From assembly GCF_948472415.1 (NCBI RefSeq), contig NZ_OX419519.1, positions 4,340,001 to 4,404,000 of the forward strand: a stretch of 64,000 nucleotides of DNA, given 5' to 3'. Under the pieces are notes generated by a model. The model saw only the letters and a program-made list of their open reading frames with translations. It had not been told where the DNA came from and ran no database searches. This stretch comes from Kitasatospora fiedleri. Its GTDB lineage: Bacteria > Actinomycetota > Actinomycetes > Streptomycetales > Streptomycetaceae. The translations under genes were made by a program, and so were the position numbers. Position 1 is the first letter of the stretch; each line of letters opens with the position of its first letter. This document shows positions 43,268 through 53,800 of the stretch, piece by piece.

Positions 43268-43543
43268 CTACCCCGCGGCGGCGGCCTCCCGGGCGCGCCG
43301 CCGCCGGGTGTTGGCCCGGGCGGTGACGAACAGGCCGGCCAGGGCCACCAGCAGGCCCAGCGGCATCAGCATCGACAGCCAGTACGCGAACGTGGGCAGC
43401 CTGGTCAGGTCGAGGAAGAGCGGCACGAAGGTGGCGATGGTGGCCAGCATGCCGACGCCGAACACGACGCCGCCGACCCGGACCAGCAGGTCACCGGGGT
43501 CGGCGGGGCCGTCACCGGGACGGACACCAGGACGGTCGCTCAC
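43268..43543 (-). CDS. small membrane protein
   Basis: A 91-residue protein from GTG 43543 (AAGGAG nine bases upstream; two further GTG codons nearer are too close). Two membrane helices: VGGVVFGVGMLATIATFVPL and YWLSMLMPLGLLVALAGLFV, then a basic ANTRRRRAREA tail. It looks like a small integral membrane protein with both ends in the cytoplasm. No family function known to me. Convergent with the HAD gene and divergent from the esterase. Confidence 0.8.
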   Translation of the reverse strand: MSDRPGVRPGDGPADPGDLLVRVGGVVFGVGMLATIATFVPLFLDLTRLPTFAYWLSMLMPLGLLVALAGLFVTARANTRRRRAREAAAAG

Positions 43544-43714
43544 TCTCACCACTCCTTCGCGCGGACCACTCCCCCGATTGTCCCACCGCGCGCCCCCTCC
43601 GATCGGCGGGGGCGCGGCGACACACGTTCCGACTGAACGCTCAGGATTCCCAGGAATCCCTCAGGCATGCTGAGAAACGGCATCCGGAACGGGCGAGCGG
43701 GGGCGTGCGGGCAC

Positions 43715-44848
43715 ATGGGTCTGACCAGTCACAAGGTGCTGGCGCTGTCCGCGCTGCTCTCGGTGCTGGCGGTGGCCGGCACGGTGCGGCTCTGGCCCCG
43801 GCTGGCCGGGCGCGGCTGGCGGGCGGTGCTGGGGCGGCTCGCCACCATCGTCGGCACCCAACTGGCGGTGCTCTGCACGCTGGCCCTGCTGGCGAACAAC
43901 TCCTTCGCGTTCTACAGCAGTTGGGACGACCTGCTGGGCACCGGCGAGGACGGCCCGGTGACCGTCCAGAACCAGCTGCTCGGCCGCACCCCGGGCGTGC
44001 AGCGGCTGGCCGCCGAGAACGTCCGCGACACCGGTACGACCGGCCGCGCCCCCGAGCAGGCCGGCCGGCTGGAGCGGGTCCGGCTGCCCGGGGCGAGCAC
44101 CGGGCTGGCCACCGAGGGCTACGTCTACCTGCCGCCGCAGTACTTCCGGCCCGAGTACCGGGACAGGCGCTTCCCGGCGGTGATCGCCATCACCGGCTTC
44201 CCGGGGGACGCCAAGAACCTGGTCACCAAGCTCAACTACCCGTCCGTGCAGTTGAAGCTCACCGAGCAGGGCCGGGCCAGGCCGACCGTGCTGGTGCTGA
44301 TGCGGCCCTCCCCGGCGATGCCCCGCGACACCGAGTGCGAGGACGTGCCGGGCGGCCCGCAGGCCGACCGGTACTTCAGCGCCGACGTGCCCGCCGCGCT
44401 GCGCACCTCGTACCGGGTCGCGGACGGGCCGGGCAGCCTCGGCGTGATCGGCAACTCCACCGGCGGGTACTGCGCGTTGAAGCTGGCGATGCGTCACCCC
44501 GGCGTGTTCGCCGCCGCGGTGTCGCTGTCCGGCTACTACCGGGCCGCCGAGGACCCGACCACCGGGGACCTGTTCGGCGGCGACCAGGCCCGCCGCGACC
44601 AGGCCGACCTGGAGTGGCGGCTGGCCCACCTGCCGGCCCCGGCCACCGCGCTGCTGGTCGGCGGCAGCCGGGAGGGCGACGGCGACTACCACGCCCAGAC
44701 CGAGCGGTTCCTGGCCGCCGCGAAGGGCACCGCGACCAGGGTCTCGGCGATCACCCTGGACAGCGGCGGCCACAACTTCACCACCTGGTCCCGGATGCTC
44801 CCGGCCTCGCTCGGCTGGCTCTCCGACCACCTGGCGGACCCCGCCTGA
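43715..44848 (+). CDS. membrane-anchored alpha/beta-hydrolase, putative esterase (antigen 85/EstD-like)
   Basis: A 377-residue protein. Two or three N-terminal membrane helices (VLALSALLSVLAVAGTV; RLATIVGTQLAVLCTLALLA) are followed by an extracytoplasmic esterase domain. The nucleophile is in GVIGNSTGGYCALKLA (GxSxG variant G-N-S-T-G), with a later Asp and the His in SGGHNFTTW. The layout matches actinobacterial esterases related to mycolyltransferases. Start ATG 43715 gives MGLTSHKVLAL, a natural N-terminus; an earlier ATG at 43667 lacks a ribosome site. Confidence 0.87.
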   Translation: MGLTSHKVLALSALLSVLAVAGTVRLWPRLAGRGWRAVLGRLATIVGTQLAVLCTLALLANNSFAFYSSWDDLLGTGEDGPVTVQNQLLGRTPGVQRLAAENVRDTGTTGRAPEQAGRLERVRLPGASTGLATEGYVYLPPQYFRPEYRDRRFPAVIAITGFPGDAKNLVTKLNYPSVQLKLTEQGRARPTVLVLMRPSPAMPRDTECEDVPGGPQADRYFSADVPAALRTSYRVADGPGSLGVIGNSTGGYCALKLAMRHPGVFAAAVSLSGYYRAAEDPTTGDLFGGDQARRDQADLEWRLAHLPAPATALLVGGSREGDGDYHAQTERFLAAAKGTATRVSAITLDSGGHNFTTWSRMLPASLGWLSDHLADPA

Positions 44849-45173
44849 CCGGCCCGGCGTCACAGCGCGCAACTCCGTGCGCGCAAGGAGTTTCGACCCG
44901 CGCCGGCCCCGGGTATGCAGCCATCGCGCGGGCGGACCTGACGGATGGTCCACGAACGCCCGCCCGGCACCGATCGGGGGTGTGAGCCAGTGGAAGGCGC
45001 AGCAGGCGCGGGGCACGGCCACGCCCCGGTCCGGAATCCCGTCGCCGTTCCGGTGAACGCTGAGGGATCATTGCTCGACTGAGCGAAACCGGCCGCCCGT
45101 CCAGGGCGCCCGCCGCACATCCACCCGCGGCCCGACGGGGGCCGCACGCACCCGATACCGAGGACTGTTCGAG
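44849..45173. other. 325-base region before the second cold-shock gene
   Basis: No gene of confidence. It contains a possible sigma-B/H type promoter at 44890-44916 and the GAGGAC-type region before the cold-shock start. A GTG-led 24-codon frame near 44982 lacks support. Confidence 0.5.
44890..44916 (+). promoter_or_regulatory. candidate stress sigma factor promoter
   Basis: GTTTCG (44890-44895), 15 bases, GGGTAT (44911-44916). This resembles the GTTT...GGGTAT promoters used by SigB-like sigma factors of Streptomyces. It points to the cold-shock gene 258 bases downstream, leaving a long leader. Confidence 0.4.
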
Positions 45174-45557
45174 ATGCCCACCGGCCAGGTCAAGTGGTTC
45201 AACGAGACGAAGGGCTACGGCTTCCTGTCGCGCGACGACGGCGGCGAGGTCTTCGTCCACACCAAGGCGCTGCCCGCGGGCGTCACCACGCTGCGGCCGG
45301 GCCAGCGGGTCGAGTTCGGCATCGCCGCGGGCCACCGCGGCGACCAGGCGATGAGCGTGACGCTGCTGGACGCGCTGCCCTCGGTGGCCGCCGCCCAGCG
45401 CAAGAGCGCCGACGACATGGCCCCGATCGTCCAGGACCTGATCACCAAGCTGGACAGCGTGCTGCCGGGCCTGCAGCGCGGCCGCTACCCGGGCAAGCCG
45501 GAGGGCCAGAAGATCGCCATGGTGCTGCGCGCCATCGCCGACCAGTTCGACGTCTGA
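45174..45557 (+). CDS. cold-shock domain protein with C-terminal extension
   Basis: A 127-residue protein. Residues 1-66 are a cold-shock domain (GQVKWFNETKGYGFLS, EVFVHTKAL); RNP1 KGYGFL and RNP2 VFVH are intact. Residues 67-127 are an extra helical domain (SADDMAPIVQDLITKLDSVL, QKIAMVLRAIADQFDV) not found in CspA. Such longer proteins are found in actinobacteria; the added domain may mediate self-association. It converges on mqnD with an 7-base gap and no room for a separate terminator. Confidence 0.93.
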   Translation: MPTGQVKWFNETKGYGFLSRDDGGEVFVHTKALPAGVTTLRPGQRVEFGIAAGHRGDQAMSVTLLDALPSVAAAQRKSADDMAPIVQDLITKLDSVLPGLQRGRYPGKPEGQKIAMVLRAIADQFDV

Positions 45558-45564
45558 CCCGGGC

Positions 45565-46416
45565 TCAGGGGAAGGCCAGCGCGCCCGGGTCGACGGCGGG
45601 GACGAGTCCCTGCCCGGCGGCCCGGGTGAGCAGGCCGCGCACCGCCGCGTAGCCCTCCTCGCCGAGGTCCGCGGTGAACTCGTTGACGTACAGCCCGATG
45701 TGCTGCTCGGCGACGGCCGGGTCCATCTCCTGGGCGTGCGCCAGCACGTACGCCCGGGAGGCCGCCGGGTCCGCCCAGGCCGCGCGCACCGACGCCCGTA
45801 CGGTGTCGGCCAGTTCGCGCAGCCGCTCGGCGCCCAGCGAGCGGCGGGCCACGATCGCGCCCAGCGGGATCGGCAGCCCGGTGGCCGCCTCCCACGCCTC
45901 GCCCATGTCGGCCAGGCGGTGCAGGCCGTACTCCTGGTACGTGAACCGGGCCTCGTGGATCACCAGTCCGGCGTCCACCTCCCCGGACCGGACGGCCGGC
46001 ATGATCTCGTGGAACGGCAGCACCACGATCTCGCCGAACCCGCCCGGCACCGCCCCGGCCGCCCACAGCCGGAACAGCAGGTACGCCGTGGAGCGCTCGC
46101 TGGGCACCGCCACCCGCCGCCCGGCCAGCGCCGCCGCCTCCAGCGGGCCGGCCGTCAGCACCAGCGGCCCGCAGCCCCGGCCCAGCGCCCCGCCGCACGG
46201 CAGCAGCGCGTACTCGTCCAGCACCCAGGGCAGCTGCCCGTAGGAGATCTTCAGGACGTCCAGCTCGCCGCGCTCGGCCAGCCCGTTGGTGACGTCGATG
46301 TCCGCGAACCGCACCTCGGGCGCGTCCGCGCCCGGCACCAGGCCGTGCGCCCAGGCGTGGAAGACGAAGGTGTCGTTCGGGCAGGGCGAGTACGCGACGG
46401 TGAGCGGCTCGGCCAT
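45565..46416 (-). CDS. mqnD: 1,4-dihydroxy-6-naphthoate synthase MqnD
   Basis: A 283-residue enzyme of the futalosine menaquinone pathway; it turns cyclic de-hypoxanthine futalosine into 1,4-dihydroxy-6-naphthoate. The N-terminus AYSPCPNDTFVFHAW (7-21) and the DVLKISYGQLPWVLDEYALL segment are diagnostic; the fold is that of a periplasmic binding protein. ATG 46416 follows AGGAGG by six bases and is one base from the mqnB stop, so the two are coupled, as in S. coelicolor (SCO4326/SCO4327). Menaquinone is the respiratory quinone. Confidence 0.95.
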   Translation of the reverse strand: MAEPLTVAYSPCPNDTFVFHAWAHGLVPGADAPEVRFADIDVTNGLAERGELDVLKISYGQLPWVLDEYALLPCGGALGRGCGPLVLTAGPLEAAALAGRRVAVPSERSTAYLLFRLWAAGAVPGGFGEIVVLPFHEIMPAVRSGEVDAGLVIHEARFTYQEYGLHRLADMGEAWEAATGLPIPLGAIVARRSLGAERLRELADTVRASVRAAWADPAASRAYVLAHAQEMDPAVAEQHIGLYVNEFTADLGEEGYAAVRGLLTRAAGQGLVPAVDPGALAFP

Positions 46417-46417
46417 C

Positions 46418-47098
46418 TCAGACCTCCTGGAGCAGACGGGACAGCGGCGGCAGCGCCGCGAAGGCCCGCTCCAGGGCCGCCAGCGCCTCGCCGATCCGCC
46501 AGGCCGCGCGGTCGCGCGGTCCGACGGCATTGGACACGGCCCGCAGCTCACCGGCCGCGAGCCCGGACCGGGCGGCCGCCTCGGCCACCCCGAAACCCTC
46601 CATCGCCTCGGCCAGCGCCCGCGGGTGGCGCCCCCTCAGCGCGGCGGCGCGCTCGGCCGAACCGGTCACCGTGGACACCGTCAGCACCTCGCCGACCGCC
46701 CCGCCGGTGGCCCCGGCCAGCGCCGCGACCAGCGCGGGCGGCACCGGGTGCCGGACGGTGCCGAAGCCCAGCTCGGTGACGTCCGCGAAGCCGTCCGGCG
46801 TCTCGGCGCCCAGGTCGGCCGCCAGCACGGCGTCCGCCACCACCAGCGACCCGACCGGCGCCCCGGGCGCGAACCCGCCCGCGATGCCCGCCGACAGCAC
46901 CAGCCGGTACCGGCCGCGGGCCAGTGCCGCCGCCGTGCCCGCCGCCGCGGCCGCCGGGCCGACCCCGGCCGCCAGCACCACGGCCCCCGAGCCCGGGCCG
47001 AGCCCGCGCCGCACCGCCTCGGCCTCCGCCTCCACGGCGACGACGACGAGCAGCCCGGCGGCGGGGCCGGGCTGCTCGTCGGTGCGCTCAGCGGTCAT
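46418..47098 (-). CDS. mqnB: futalosine hydrolase MqnB
   Basis: A 226-residue nucleosidase that releases hypoxanthine from futalosine. It has the PNP/MTA nucleosidase fold: LLVVVAVEAEAEAVRRGLG, LVLSAGIAGGF, LVVADAVLAADLG and the purine-site EAMEGFGVAEAA with the catalytic Glu in MEG. Length fits the family. It starts an operon with mqnD; its own ATG at 47098 lies 12 bases after the DUF2771-type gene stop, so all three may be one unit. Confidence 0.94.
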   Translation of the reverse strand: MTAERTDEQPGPAAGLLVVVAVEAEAEAVRRGLGPGSGAVVLAAGVGPAAAAAGTAAALARGRYRLVLSAGIAGGFAPGAPVGSLVVADAVLAADLGAETPDGFADVTELGFGTVRHPVPPALVAALAGATGGAVGEVLTVSTVTGSAERAAALRGRHPRALAEAMEGFGVAEAAARSGLAAGELRAVSNAVGPRDRAAWRIGEALAALERAFAALPPLSRLLQEV

Positions 47099-47109
47099 CG
47101 ACCGGCGGT

Positions 47110-47646
47110 TCAGCTGTTCTTGTTGTCCAGGTCGAAGGCCCAGACCGCGTAGTACTCCTGGGACGTCTTGTCCTGCGAGACCACCGTCACCGAGGTGACG
47201 TCGTTGCTCGACATCAGGGCGCCGGCGCTCTTCGAACCCGAGTAGGTCACCCCGGTGAGGACCTCGCCCTCGGCACCGCCGGCCAGCGGCACCTGGCCGC
47301 TGGAGCCGCCGTTGGTCAGCGCGAACCAGCCCTTGTCGGCCAGCTCCCGGGGCACGCCGACGCCGATCTGGTCACTGGCGCGGACGTCCAGCTTCGGCAG
47401 CTTGTCGTCCTTGCGCGCCTGCTTGATGTCCGACAGGCACTTGGTGAGGTAGTCCTCGTCGAGCGGCTTGCCGTCGTTGTAGCAGAAGGGGGCGGCGGTG
47501 GTGGTCGAGGTGCCGACGACCATCGTCGCCACGTTCTCACGGGGCTTGCCGGCGTCGTTCGCCCAGTAGATACCGGTACCGAGGGAGGCGGCGCCGACGA
47601 CGACGACGCCGGCGATACCGGCGATGGCACGGGTGCTGAGGCTCAT
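47110..47646 (-). CDS. DUF2771-like membrane-anchored protein
   Basis: A 178-residue protein from ATG 47646 (a TTG two codons earlier is possible). A single N-terminal helix (AIAGIAGVVVVGAASLGTGIYW) anchors it, with an extracytoplasmic domain containing FCYNDGKPLDEDYLTKCLSDI (two Cys) and a beta-rich rest. DUF2771 proteins are known next to futalosine pathway genes in Streptomyces; no function is established. It lies 12 bases upstream of mqnB on the same strand. Confidence 0.82.
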   Translation of the reverse strand: MSLSTRAIAGIAGVVVVGAASLGTGIYWANDAGKPRENVATMVVGTSTTTAAPFCYNDGKPLDEDYLTKCLSDIKQARKDDKLPKLDVRASDQIGVGVPRELADKGWFALTNGGSSGQVPLAGGAEGEVLTGVTYSGSKSAGALMSSNDVTSVTVVSQDKTSQEYYAVWAFDLDNKNS

Positions 47647-47776
47647 GCGCAAGAGGCTACTCGCCTTCCGTGATCACATGACGCCGGGGTGCCCGAGTCG
47701 CCCGAGGTTAGGCCGTGCGCGGGCGCGCCGCGCACCGCCGGGAGCCGGGCCGGGACCGGGCCGCCGGGCCCGCCGC

Positions 47777-49387
47777 TCAGGCCACCCGGGGGCGGGCCGC
47801 CGACCGGTGCGGCCCGACCCGCAGCAGCGAGCGGAACGTCCACAGCAGCATCAGCGTCATCACCGCCGCGGCCACCGTCAGCCCCAGCACCGGGTTCAGC
47901 GGCAGCGAGATGCCCACCGCGCCGCCCGCCACCCAGCTCAGCTGCAACGCCGTCTCGGAACGGGCGAACGCCGAGGTCCGCACCGCCTCCGGCACGTCCC
48001 GCTGGATCAGCGCGTCCAGCGCCAGCTTGCCCAGCGAGGCCGACATCCCCGCGACGGCCGCCACCACCGTCACCGTCACCGCCCCGTACCAGAGCGCCGA
48101 GGCGCCCGCCGCCGCCGTCGCCAACGCCAGCACCGCCGTCACCGTCACCTCCGAGCCGCGGGTGCGCAGCCACGACCCCAGCACCGACCCCAGCGCGTTG
48201 CCCAGCCCGGCCGCCGCCGCGACCAGCCCCAGCGCCACCGTCCCGGGCAGGCCGCCCGGCGGGTCCTTGCGGATCAGGAACGCCAGGAACATCACCAGGA
48301 ACCCGACCAGCCAGCGCAGCGCCGCCACCCCGCGCAGCGCCATCACCACCGACGGGCCGACCGCCCGCAGCACGCCCTTCGGCCGCGGCTCCTCCTGCGG
48401 CCCGGCCAGCAGCTGCGCCCGCTGCTCGCCCCGCGCCGAATCCACCTGGTGCGGCAGGTGGAAGGCCATCAGGGTGCCGATCACGAACACCACGAACGCC
48501 CCGCGCAGCGGCCACCCCGGCCCGAGCAGCTGGAGCAGCCCGCCCACCCCGCCGGCCACCAGCGTGGTCAGCAGACCCGCCAGCGTCACCCGCGAGTTCG
48601 CCTTCACCAGCGACAACTGGGCGGGCAGCAGCCGCGGCACCACCACGCTGCGCACCACCCCGTACGCCTTCGACGCGACCAGCACGCCCAGCGCCTCCGG
48701 GTACAGCGCCAGCCCGCCGCCGGTCACCACCCCCGCCATCACCCAGGCCAGCGCCGCCCGGGCCAGCATCGACATCGCCATCGCGGAACGGCGGCCGTTG
48801 GGCAGCCGGTCCAGCAGCGGGCCGATCACCGGGGCGAGTAGCGCGAACGGGGCCATCGTGATCAGCAGGTACAGCGCGACCCGGCCGCGGGCCTCGCCGG
48901 TCGGCACCGAGAAGAAGATGGTGGACGCCAGCGACACCGTGATCAGCATGTCGCCGAACGAGTTCAGGGCGTGCAGTTCGATCAGCTTCGCCAGGCCGGA
49001 CTCGCCGGCGCCCTCCGCCGAGGTCGCCCGCCGGATCCGCCGCCCCGTCCCGTTCACCACCCGGCCGGTGCGGGCGCCCACCGCGGACGCGCCGCGGGCC
49101 CAGAAGCCGCGGGCCTTCACCGTCGGCCGGTCGGGGTGCGCGGAATCGACGTCCTCGGAGACGGTGTCCGCGGCGAGGGTGCTCCCGCCGGCGGTGCGGC
49201 CGGTGTACTCGGCGGGCCCGGGATTCTTCGAGAGGTCCGGGCCCGGCTGACGGGGCGTCGGACAGGGGGCATCGGCCTCCGGCTCACCGGGGGCCACGGG
49301 ATGCTGCCGCGACACGGCGGACGCTCCCGAACGGCTCTCGGCCTGCTCGGGACGCGGCCCGTGCCGCAGCGGGTTCTCCTCCGCCAC
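47777..49387 (-). CDS. MFS transporter
   Basis: A 536-residue transporter with an unusually long hydrophilic N-terminal tail of about 145 residues (from VAEENPLRHGPRPEQ through HPDRPTVKARGFWARG) and then about 12 membrane segments starting at NSFGDMLITVSLASTIFF. The loop DRLPNGRRSAMAMSM is the MFS motif A region. The family is the MFS_1/MFS_3 enterobactin exporter-like group; substrate unknown. Start GTG 49387 is the most likely; other starts within the tail are possible. Divergent from DUF3027. Confidence 0.85.
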   Translation of the reverse strand: MAEENPLRHGPRPEQAESRSGASAVSRQHPVAPGEPEADAPCPTPRQPGPDLSKNPGPAEYTGRTAGGSTLAADTVSEDVDSAHPDRPTVKARGFWARGASAVGARTGRVVNGTGRRIRRATSAEGAGESGLAKLIELHALNSFGDMLITVSLASTIFFSVPTGEARGRVALYLLITMAPFALLAPVIGPLLDRLPNGRRSAMAMSMLARAALAWVMAGVVTGGGLALYPEALGVLVASKAYGVVRSVVVPRLLPAQLSLVKANSRVTLAGLLTTLVAGGVGGLLQLLGPGWPLRGAFVVFVIGTLMAFHLPHQVDSARGEQRAQLLAGPQEEPRPKGVLRAVGPSVVMALRGVAALRWLVGFLVMFLAFLIRKDPPGGLPGTVALGLVAAAAGLGNALGSVLGSWLRTRGSEVTVTAVLALATAAAGASALWYGAVTVTVVAAVAGMSASLGKLALDALIQRDVPEAVRTSAFARSETALQLSWVAGGAVGISLPLNPVLGLTVAAAVMTLMLLWTFRSLLRVGPHRSAARPRVA

Positions 49388-49705
49388 ACACCCATCCTGC
49401 CCGAGAATCGCCGACCTAACGAGTGATTGTCCGGGCGTCGGCGCGCCCGTCCCCACGGCCCGGACTGTGCTGCACCACCGACCGGCGGGTAGCCTGCACT
49501 ACGCGCATGCCCGGCCTCCCACAGGGGGGCGGCCGACCTGGGCGGCGCGGCCCGGCCACGGACCGGCCCCGGGTCTAGCAGAATGGACCGGCCCCGTGCT
49601 CGCGGGGGTCGCCCCCGAGACGTGGCAGCGGGAGCCGACGCGGGCCCGCCCACCGGGTGCTGCCGCGGGACCGCAGGATGACAGGACTGGGAGAGAACCG
49701 ACGCC

Positions 49706-50593
49706 GTGAGTGCTGCGATGCGAAGCCGTACCCCTGACCGGCTCTGTGCAGAGGCCGTCGACCTCGCCCGCCAGGCAGTGGTGGACAGCGTCGGGGAGGC
49801 CGTCGTCGGCCCCCACGTGAAGGCGAGCGCGGACGCCGAGCGCGTCGTCACCCACACCTTCGAATGCCTCGACCCGGCCTACCGGGGCTGGCACTGGGCG
49901 GTCACCGTGGCCCGCGCCCCGCGGGCCAAGAACGTCACCCTCGACGAGGTCGCCCTGCTGCCCGGCGAGGGAGCCGTCCTCGCCCCGCAGTGGGTGCCGT
50001 GGAGCGAGCGCCTGCGCCCCGGCGACCTCGGCCCCGGCGACCTGCTCCCCACCGGAGCCGACGACCTGCGCCTGGAACCCGGCTGGACCGGCGAGGACGA
50101 ACCCGCCCCCAACTCGGTGCTCGTCGAGGCCGCCGAGGACGACGTCCCGGCCGAGGACATCCAGCCGGCGCCCGCCCGCGCCAAGATCAGCGCGATCGCC
50201 GAGGAACTCGGCCTGGTCCGCCCCCGCGTGCTCTCCCGGCACGGCCTGCACCAGGCCGCCGAGCGCTGGGAGACCGCGTACGGCCCGCAGACCCCGATGG
50301 CGCAGTCCGCCCCCGCCTCCTGCGACACCTGCGGCTTCCTCGTCCCGATCGGCGGCTCGCTCGGCCAGGCGTTCGGCGTCTGCGGCAACGAGTTCGGCCC
50401 GGCCGACGGCCAGGTCGTCTCGCTCGCCTACGGCTGCGGCGCGCACTCCGAGGCCGCCGTCCTGCCGGCCCCGCCCGTCCCCAGCGAGCTGATCCTCGAC
50501 GAGACGATCGTCGAACCCCTCCCGCTGCACCCCGACCGCACCTCCGGCTCCGTCGAGCCGGACGCGCCCGCCGAGGAGCTCGGCCACGCGTGA
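49706..50593 (+). CDS. DUF3027 domain protein
   Basis: A 295-residue protein from GTG 49706. It has CLDPAYRGWHWAVTVARAPR, LPGEGAVLAPQWVPWSERL, GDLLPTGADD and a Cys-rich SCDTCGFLVPIGGSL...CGNEFGP segment, all features of the DUF3027 family of actinobacteria, with the last two Cys pairs likely holding zinc. It is not membrane bound. Function unknown; its place next to a HSP90-like ATPase gene is conserved in related genomes to my memory. Confidence 0.9.
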   Translation: MSAAMRSRTPDRLCAEAVDLARQAVVDSVGEAVVGPHVKASADAERVVTHTFECLDPAYRGWHWAVTVARAPRAKNVTLDEVALLPGEGAVLAPQWVPWSERLRPGDLGPGDLLPTGADDLRLEPGWTGEDEPAPNSVLVEAAEDDVPAEDIQPAPARAKISAIAEELGLVRPRVLSRHGLHQAAERWETAYGPQTPMAQSAPASCDTCGFLVPIGGSLGQAFGVCGNEFGPADGQVVSLAYGCGAHSEAAVLPAPPVPSELILDETIVEPLPLHPDRTSGSVEPDAPAEELGHA

Positions 50594-50853
50594 CGCCGCG
50601 CGCCGAACGGAGCGGGCGGAACCGGGGGTGCGGGGAAGCAGCGCGCAGCGGAGGACGGACGCCGGCAAGGTCGCGGCGACGGGAATGACCTGACGTCACC
50701 TCGCGGCCTCGCGGTGCGGGCGGGCCCGTTCGCGCAGTCGCCCGCGCCCCGGTCGGGCGCGTCCCGGCCGCGGGTCCGTCGCATACGGCGCCGTCGGGGA
50801 CGACTGGCAGAATGCCGACTCGTACGCGGACCACACGAAGGGCGGCTCGGCAC

Positions 50854-53800
50854 GTGGAGTCTCGGATCATCGGCAGCGCGGCGTCCCCCGAGGAATCGGA
50901 CGTCTTCGACACGGCCCGGCTGCGGCACACCGTGCTCGCGGCCTGGACGGCCGCGCCCGCCCGGTTCCGGGAGGACGCCAACGCCGAGGAGGAGCTCGCG
51001 CTCGGCGGCTACCGGGACCGGCTCGTCGTCGAACTCGCCCAGAACGCCGCCGACGCGGCCGCCCGGGCCGGGGTCACCGGCCGGCTCCGGCTGACCCTGC
51101 GCGACGGCGTGCTGGCCGCCGCCAACACCGGCGCCCCGCTGGACGCCGCCGCGGTCGAGTCGCTCTCCACCCTGCGGGCCTCCGCCAAGCGCGGGGACGA
51201 GCGGGAGGTGGTCGGCCGGTTCGGTGTCGGCTTCGCCGCCGTGCTGGCCGTCAGCGACGAGCCCGCCGTGCTCGGCCACCCCGGCGGGGTGCGCTGGTCG
51301 CTCACCGACGCCCGCGCGCTGGTCGCCGCGATCCCGCAGCTCACCGAGGAGTTGACCCGCCGCGAGGGCCACCTGCCGGTGCTCCGGGTGCCGTTCGCGG
51401 CCGAGGGCGAGCCCCCCGCGGGCTACGACACCGTGGTCGTGCTGCCGCTGCGCGACGCCGCCGCCGAGGACCTCACCCGCCGCCTGCTCGCCGGGATCGA
51501 CGACGCCCTGCTGCTGACCCTGCCCGGCCTCGCCGAGGTGGTGGTCGACACCGCGGAGGGCGTGCGCACCCTGACCCGCACCGAACACCCGCCGCACCCC
51601 GAGCAGTTGCCCGCCGTCACCGTCACCGACGGGGAGCGCAGCACCACCTGGCAGACCGTCAGCGCCGCCGGCACCGCCGCCCCCGAACTGCTGGCCGACC
51701 GCACCACCGAGGAGCGCGCCCGCCCCTACTGGACGCTCACCTGGGCCGTCCCGGTCGACGAGCGGGGCCGCCCGCAGCGCCCGCGCACCGCCGCCGTGGT
51801 GCACGCGCCCACCCCCAGCGACGAGCCGCTCGGCCTGCCCGCGCTGCTGATCGCCTCCTACCCGCTCGACCCGACCCGGCGGCACGTCGCGCCCGGCCCG
51901 CTCACCGACTTCCTCACCGAGCGCGCCGCCGACGCCTACGCCGAACTGCTGCGCGCCCGCGGCGCCGACCCGGGCTCGCTGGACCTCGTCCCCGCCCCGC
52001 TCGGCCAGGGCGCCCTGGACAGCGCGCTGCGCACCGCCGTGCTGGAGCGGCTGCCCGAGACGCCCTTCCTGCCGCACCCGCCCGGCACCGAGGCGGGCAC
52101 CCCCGCGCTGCGCCCGCGCGACGCCGTCCTGCTGGAGGGCGCCGACCACGAGGTGGTCGAGGCGCTCGCCCCGATCTTCCCCGGCCTGCTCCCGGCCGGC
52201 CTGGAGCGCCGCACCGAACTGCGCACCCTGCGGGTGCGCCGCGTCCCGCTCGCCGAGGTGGTCGACCAGCTCGGCGGCCTGGAGCGCGAACCCTCCTGGT
52301 GGCGCGGCCTGTACGCGGCCCTGGCCGGGGCCGACCCGGAGTCGCTGGGCGCGCTGCCCGTCCCGCTCGCCGACGGCCGCACGGTCACCGGCCCGCGCCG
52401 CGTCCTGCTGCCCTCCGACGCCGCCGACTGGGCCGGCTACGAGGGCTACCCCGGCGCGCTCGCCGAGGCGCTCGACCTGCTCGACCTGCGGCTGGCCCAC
52501 CCCGACGCCGCCCACCCGCTGCTCGCCAAGCTCGGCGCCGGCACCGCCACCCCGGCCGGCGTCCTGGACACCCCCGAGGTCCGGGCCGCCGTCGCCCGCT
52601 CGCTGGAGGTCGGCGAGGACGACTACGACGCCGCCGTCGACCTCGCCGACGCCGTCCTCGCCCTGGTCCGGGCCGCCGCGCCCGCCCCCGGCGAGCACCC
52701 CTGGCTGGCCCGCCTGGCCCTGCCCGACGACGAGGGCGAACTCGCCCGGGCCGGTGAACTCCTGCTCCCCGAGAGCCCGCTGGCCCGGCTGGTGGACGAG
52801 GACGAGGCCGCCTTCGTGGACGAGGACCTGCTGGAGCGCTGGGGCCCCGAGGTCCTCGCCGCGGCCGGCGCGCTCACCGCCTTCGCCCTGGTGCGCGCCG
52901 AGGACGTCGTCCTCGACCCCGACGACCTGGAGCGCCTCGACCCCACCGCCCCCGCCGACCGGGCCGCCGGCGGCCGCCCCACCGGCCTGATCGACGAGGC
53001 CCCCGACGGCCTCGCCGAGTGGTGCGAGGACGCCCTGGAGGCCCTGCACGCCGACGACGCCGGGGAGTTGGGAGTCCCGCCGGTCGCCGCCGAACTGCTC
53101 GCCGTCCGCGACCTCGACCTGGTCGCCGACGACGCCTGGCCCGAGGCGCTCGCCCTGCTCGCCCGGCCCCCGTACCGGGACGCCGTGGTGGCGCCGGTGC
53201 GCACCCTGCTGCCCGACGGCAGCTACACCGACCTGCCCCCGTACACCGCCTGGTGGCTGCGCGACCACCCCGTCCTGGACGGCCGCGAACCGGCCGGCCT
53301 GCGCGCCGCCGGGGCCGACCCGCTGCTGCGCGGCCTCTACGACGAGGCCCGCACCACGCTCGACCCGCAGTTCCTGCACGCGCTCGGCGTGCGCACCACG
53401 CTGAACGCGCTGCTCGCCGAACCGCACGGCCCCGACGAGCTGATCGACCGCCTCACCGACCCGCTCTCCGAGGTCAGCCACCGTCAACTGCACGGCATCT
53501 ACAGCCTGCTGGCCGCCCTCCCGGCCGAGCGCGTCGAACCGCTCGACGTGGTCCGGGCGCTGGCCCCGCTGGACGACGCCACCGGCCGCCGCGACGACCG
53601 CACCGTCATCGTGGACGCCGCCACCGCGGTCGTCGCCGACGCCCCCGACCTGGTCGAACTCCTCCACGACCACGCCGTGCTGCCCGTCCACCCGCTGCTC
53701 GCCCCGGCCCTGGCCGAGCGCCTGCACGTCTCGCTGGCCAGCGAGGTGGCCGGCGGCCGGGTCCTCTCCGAGGGGACCCTGCACCGCGTCCCCGCGGTGG

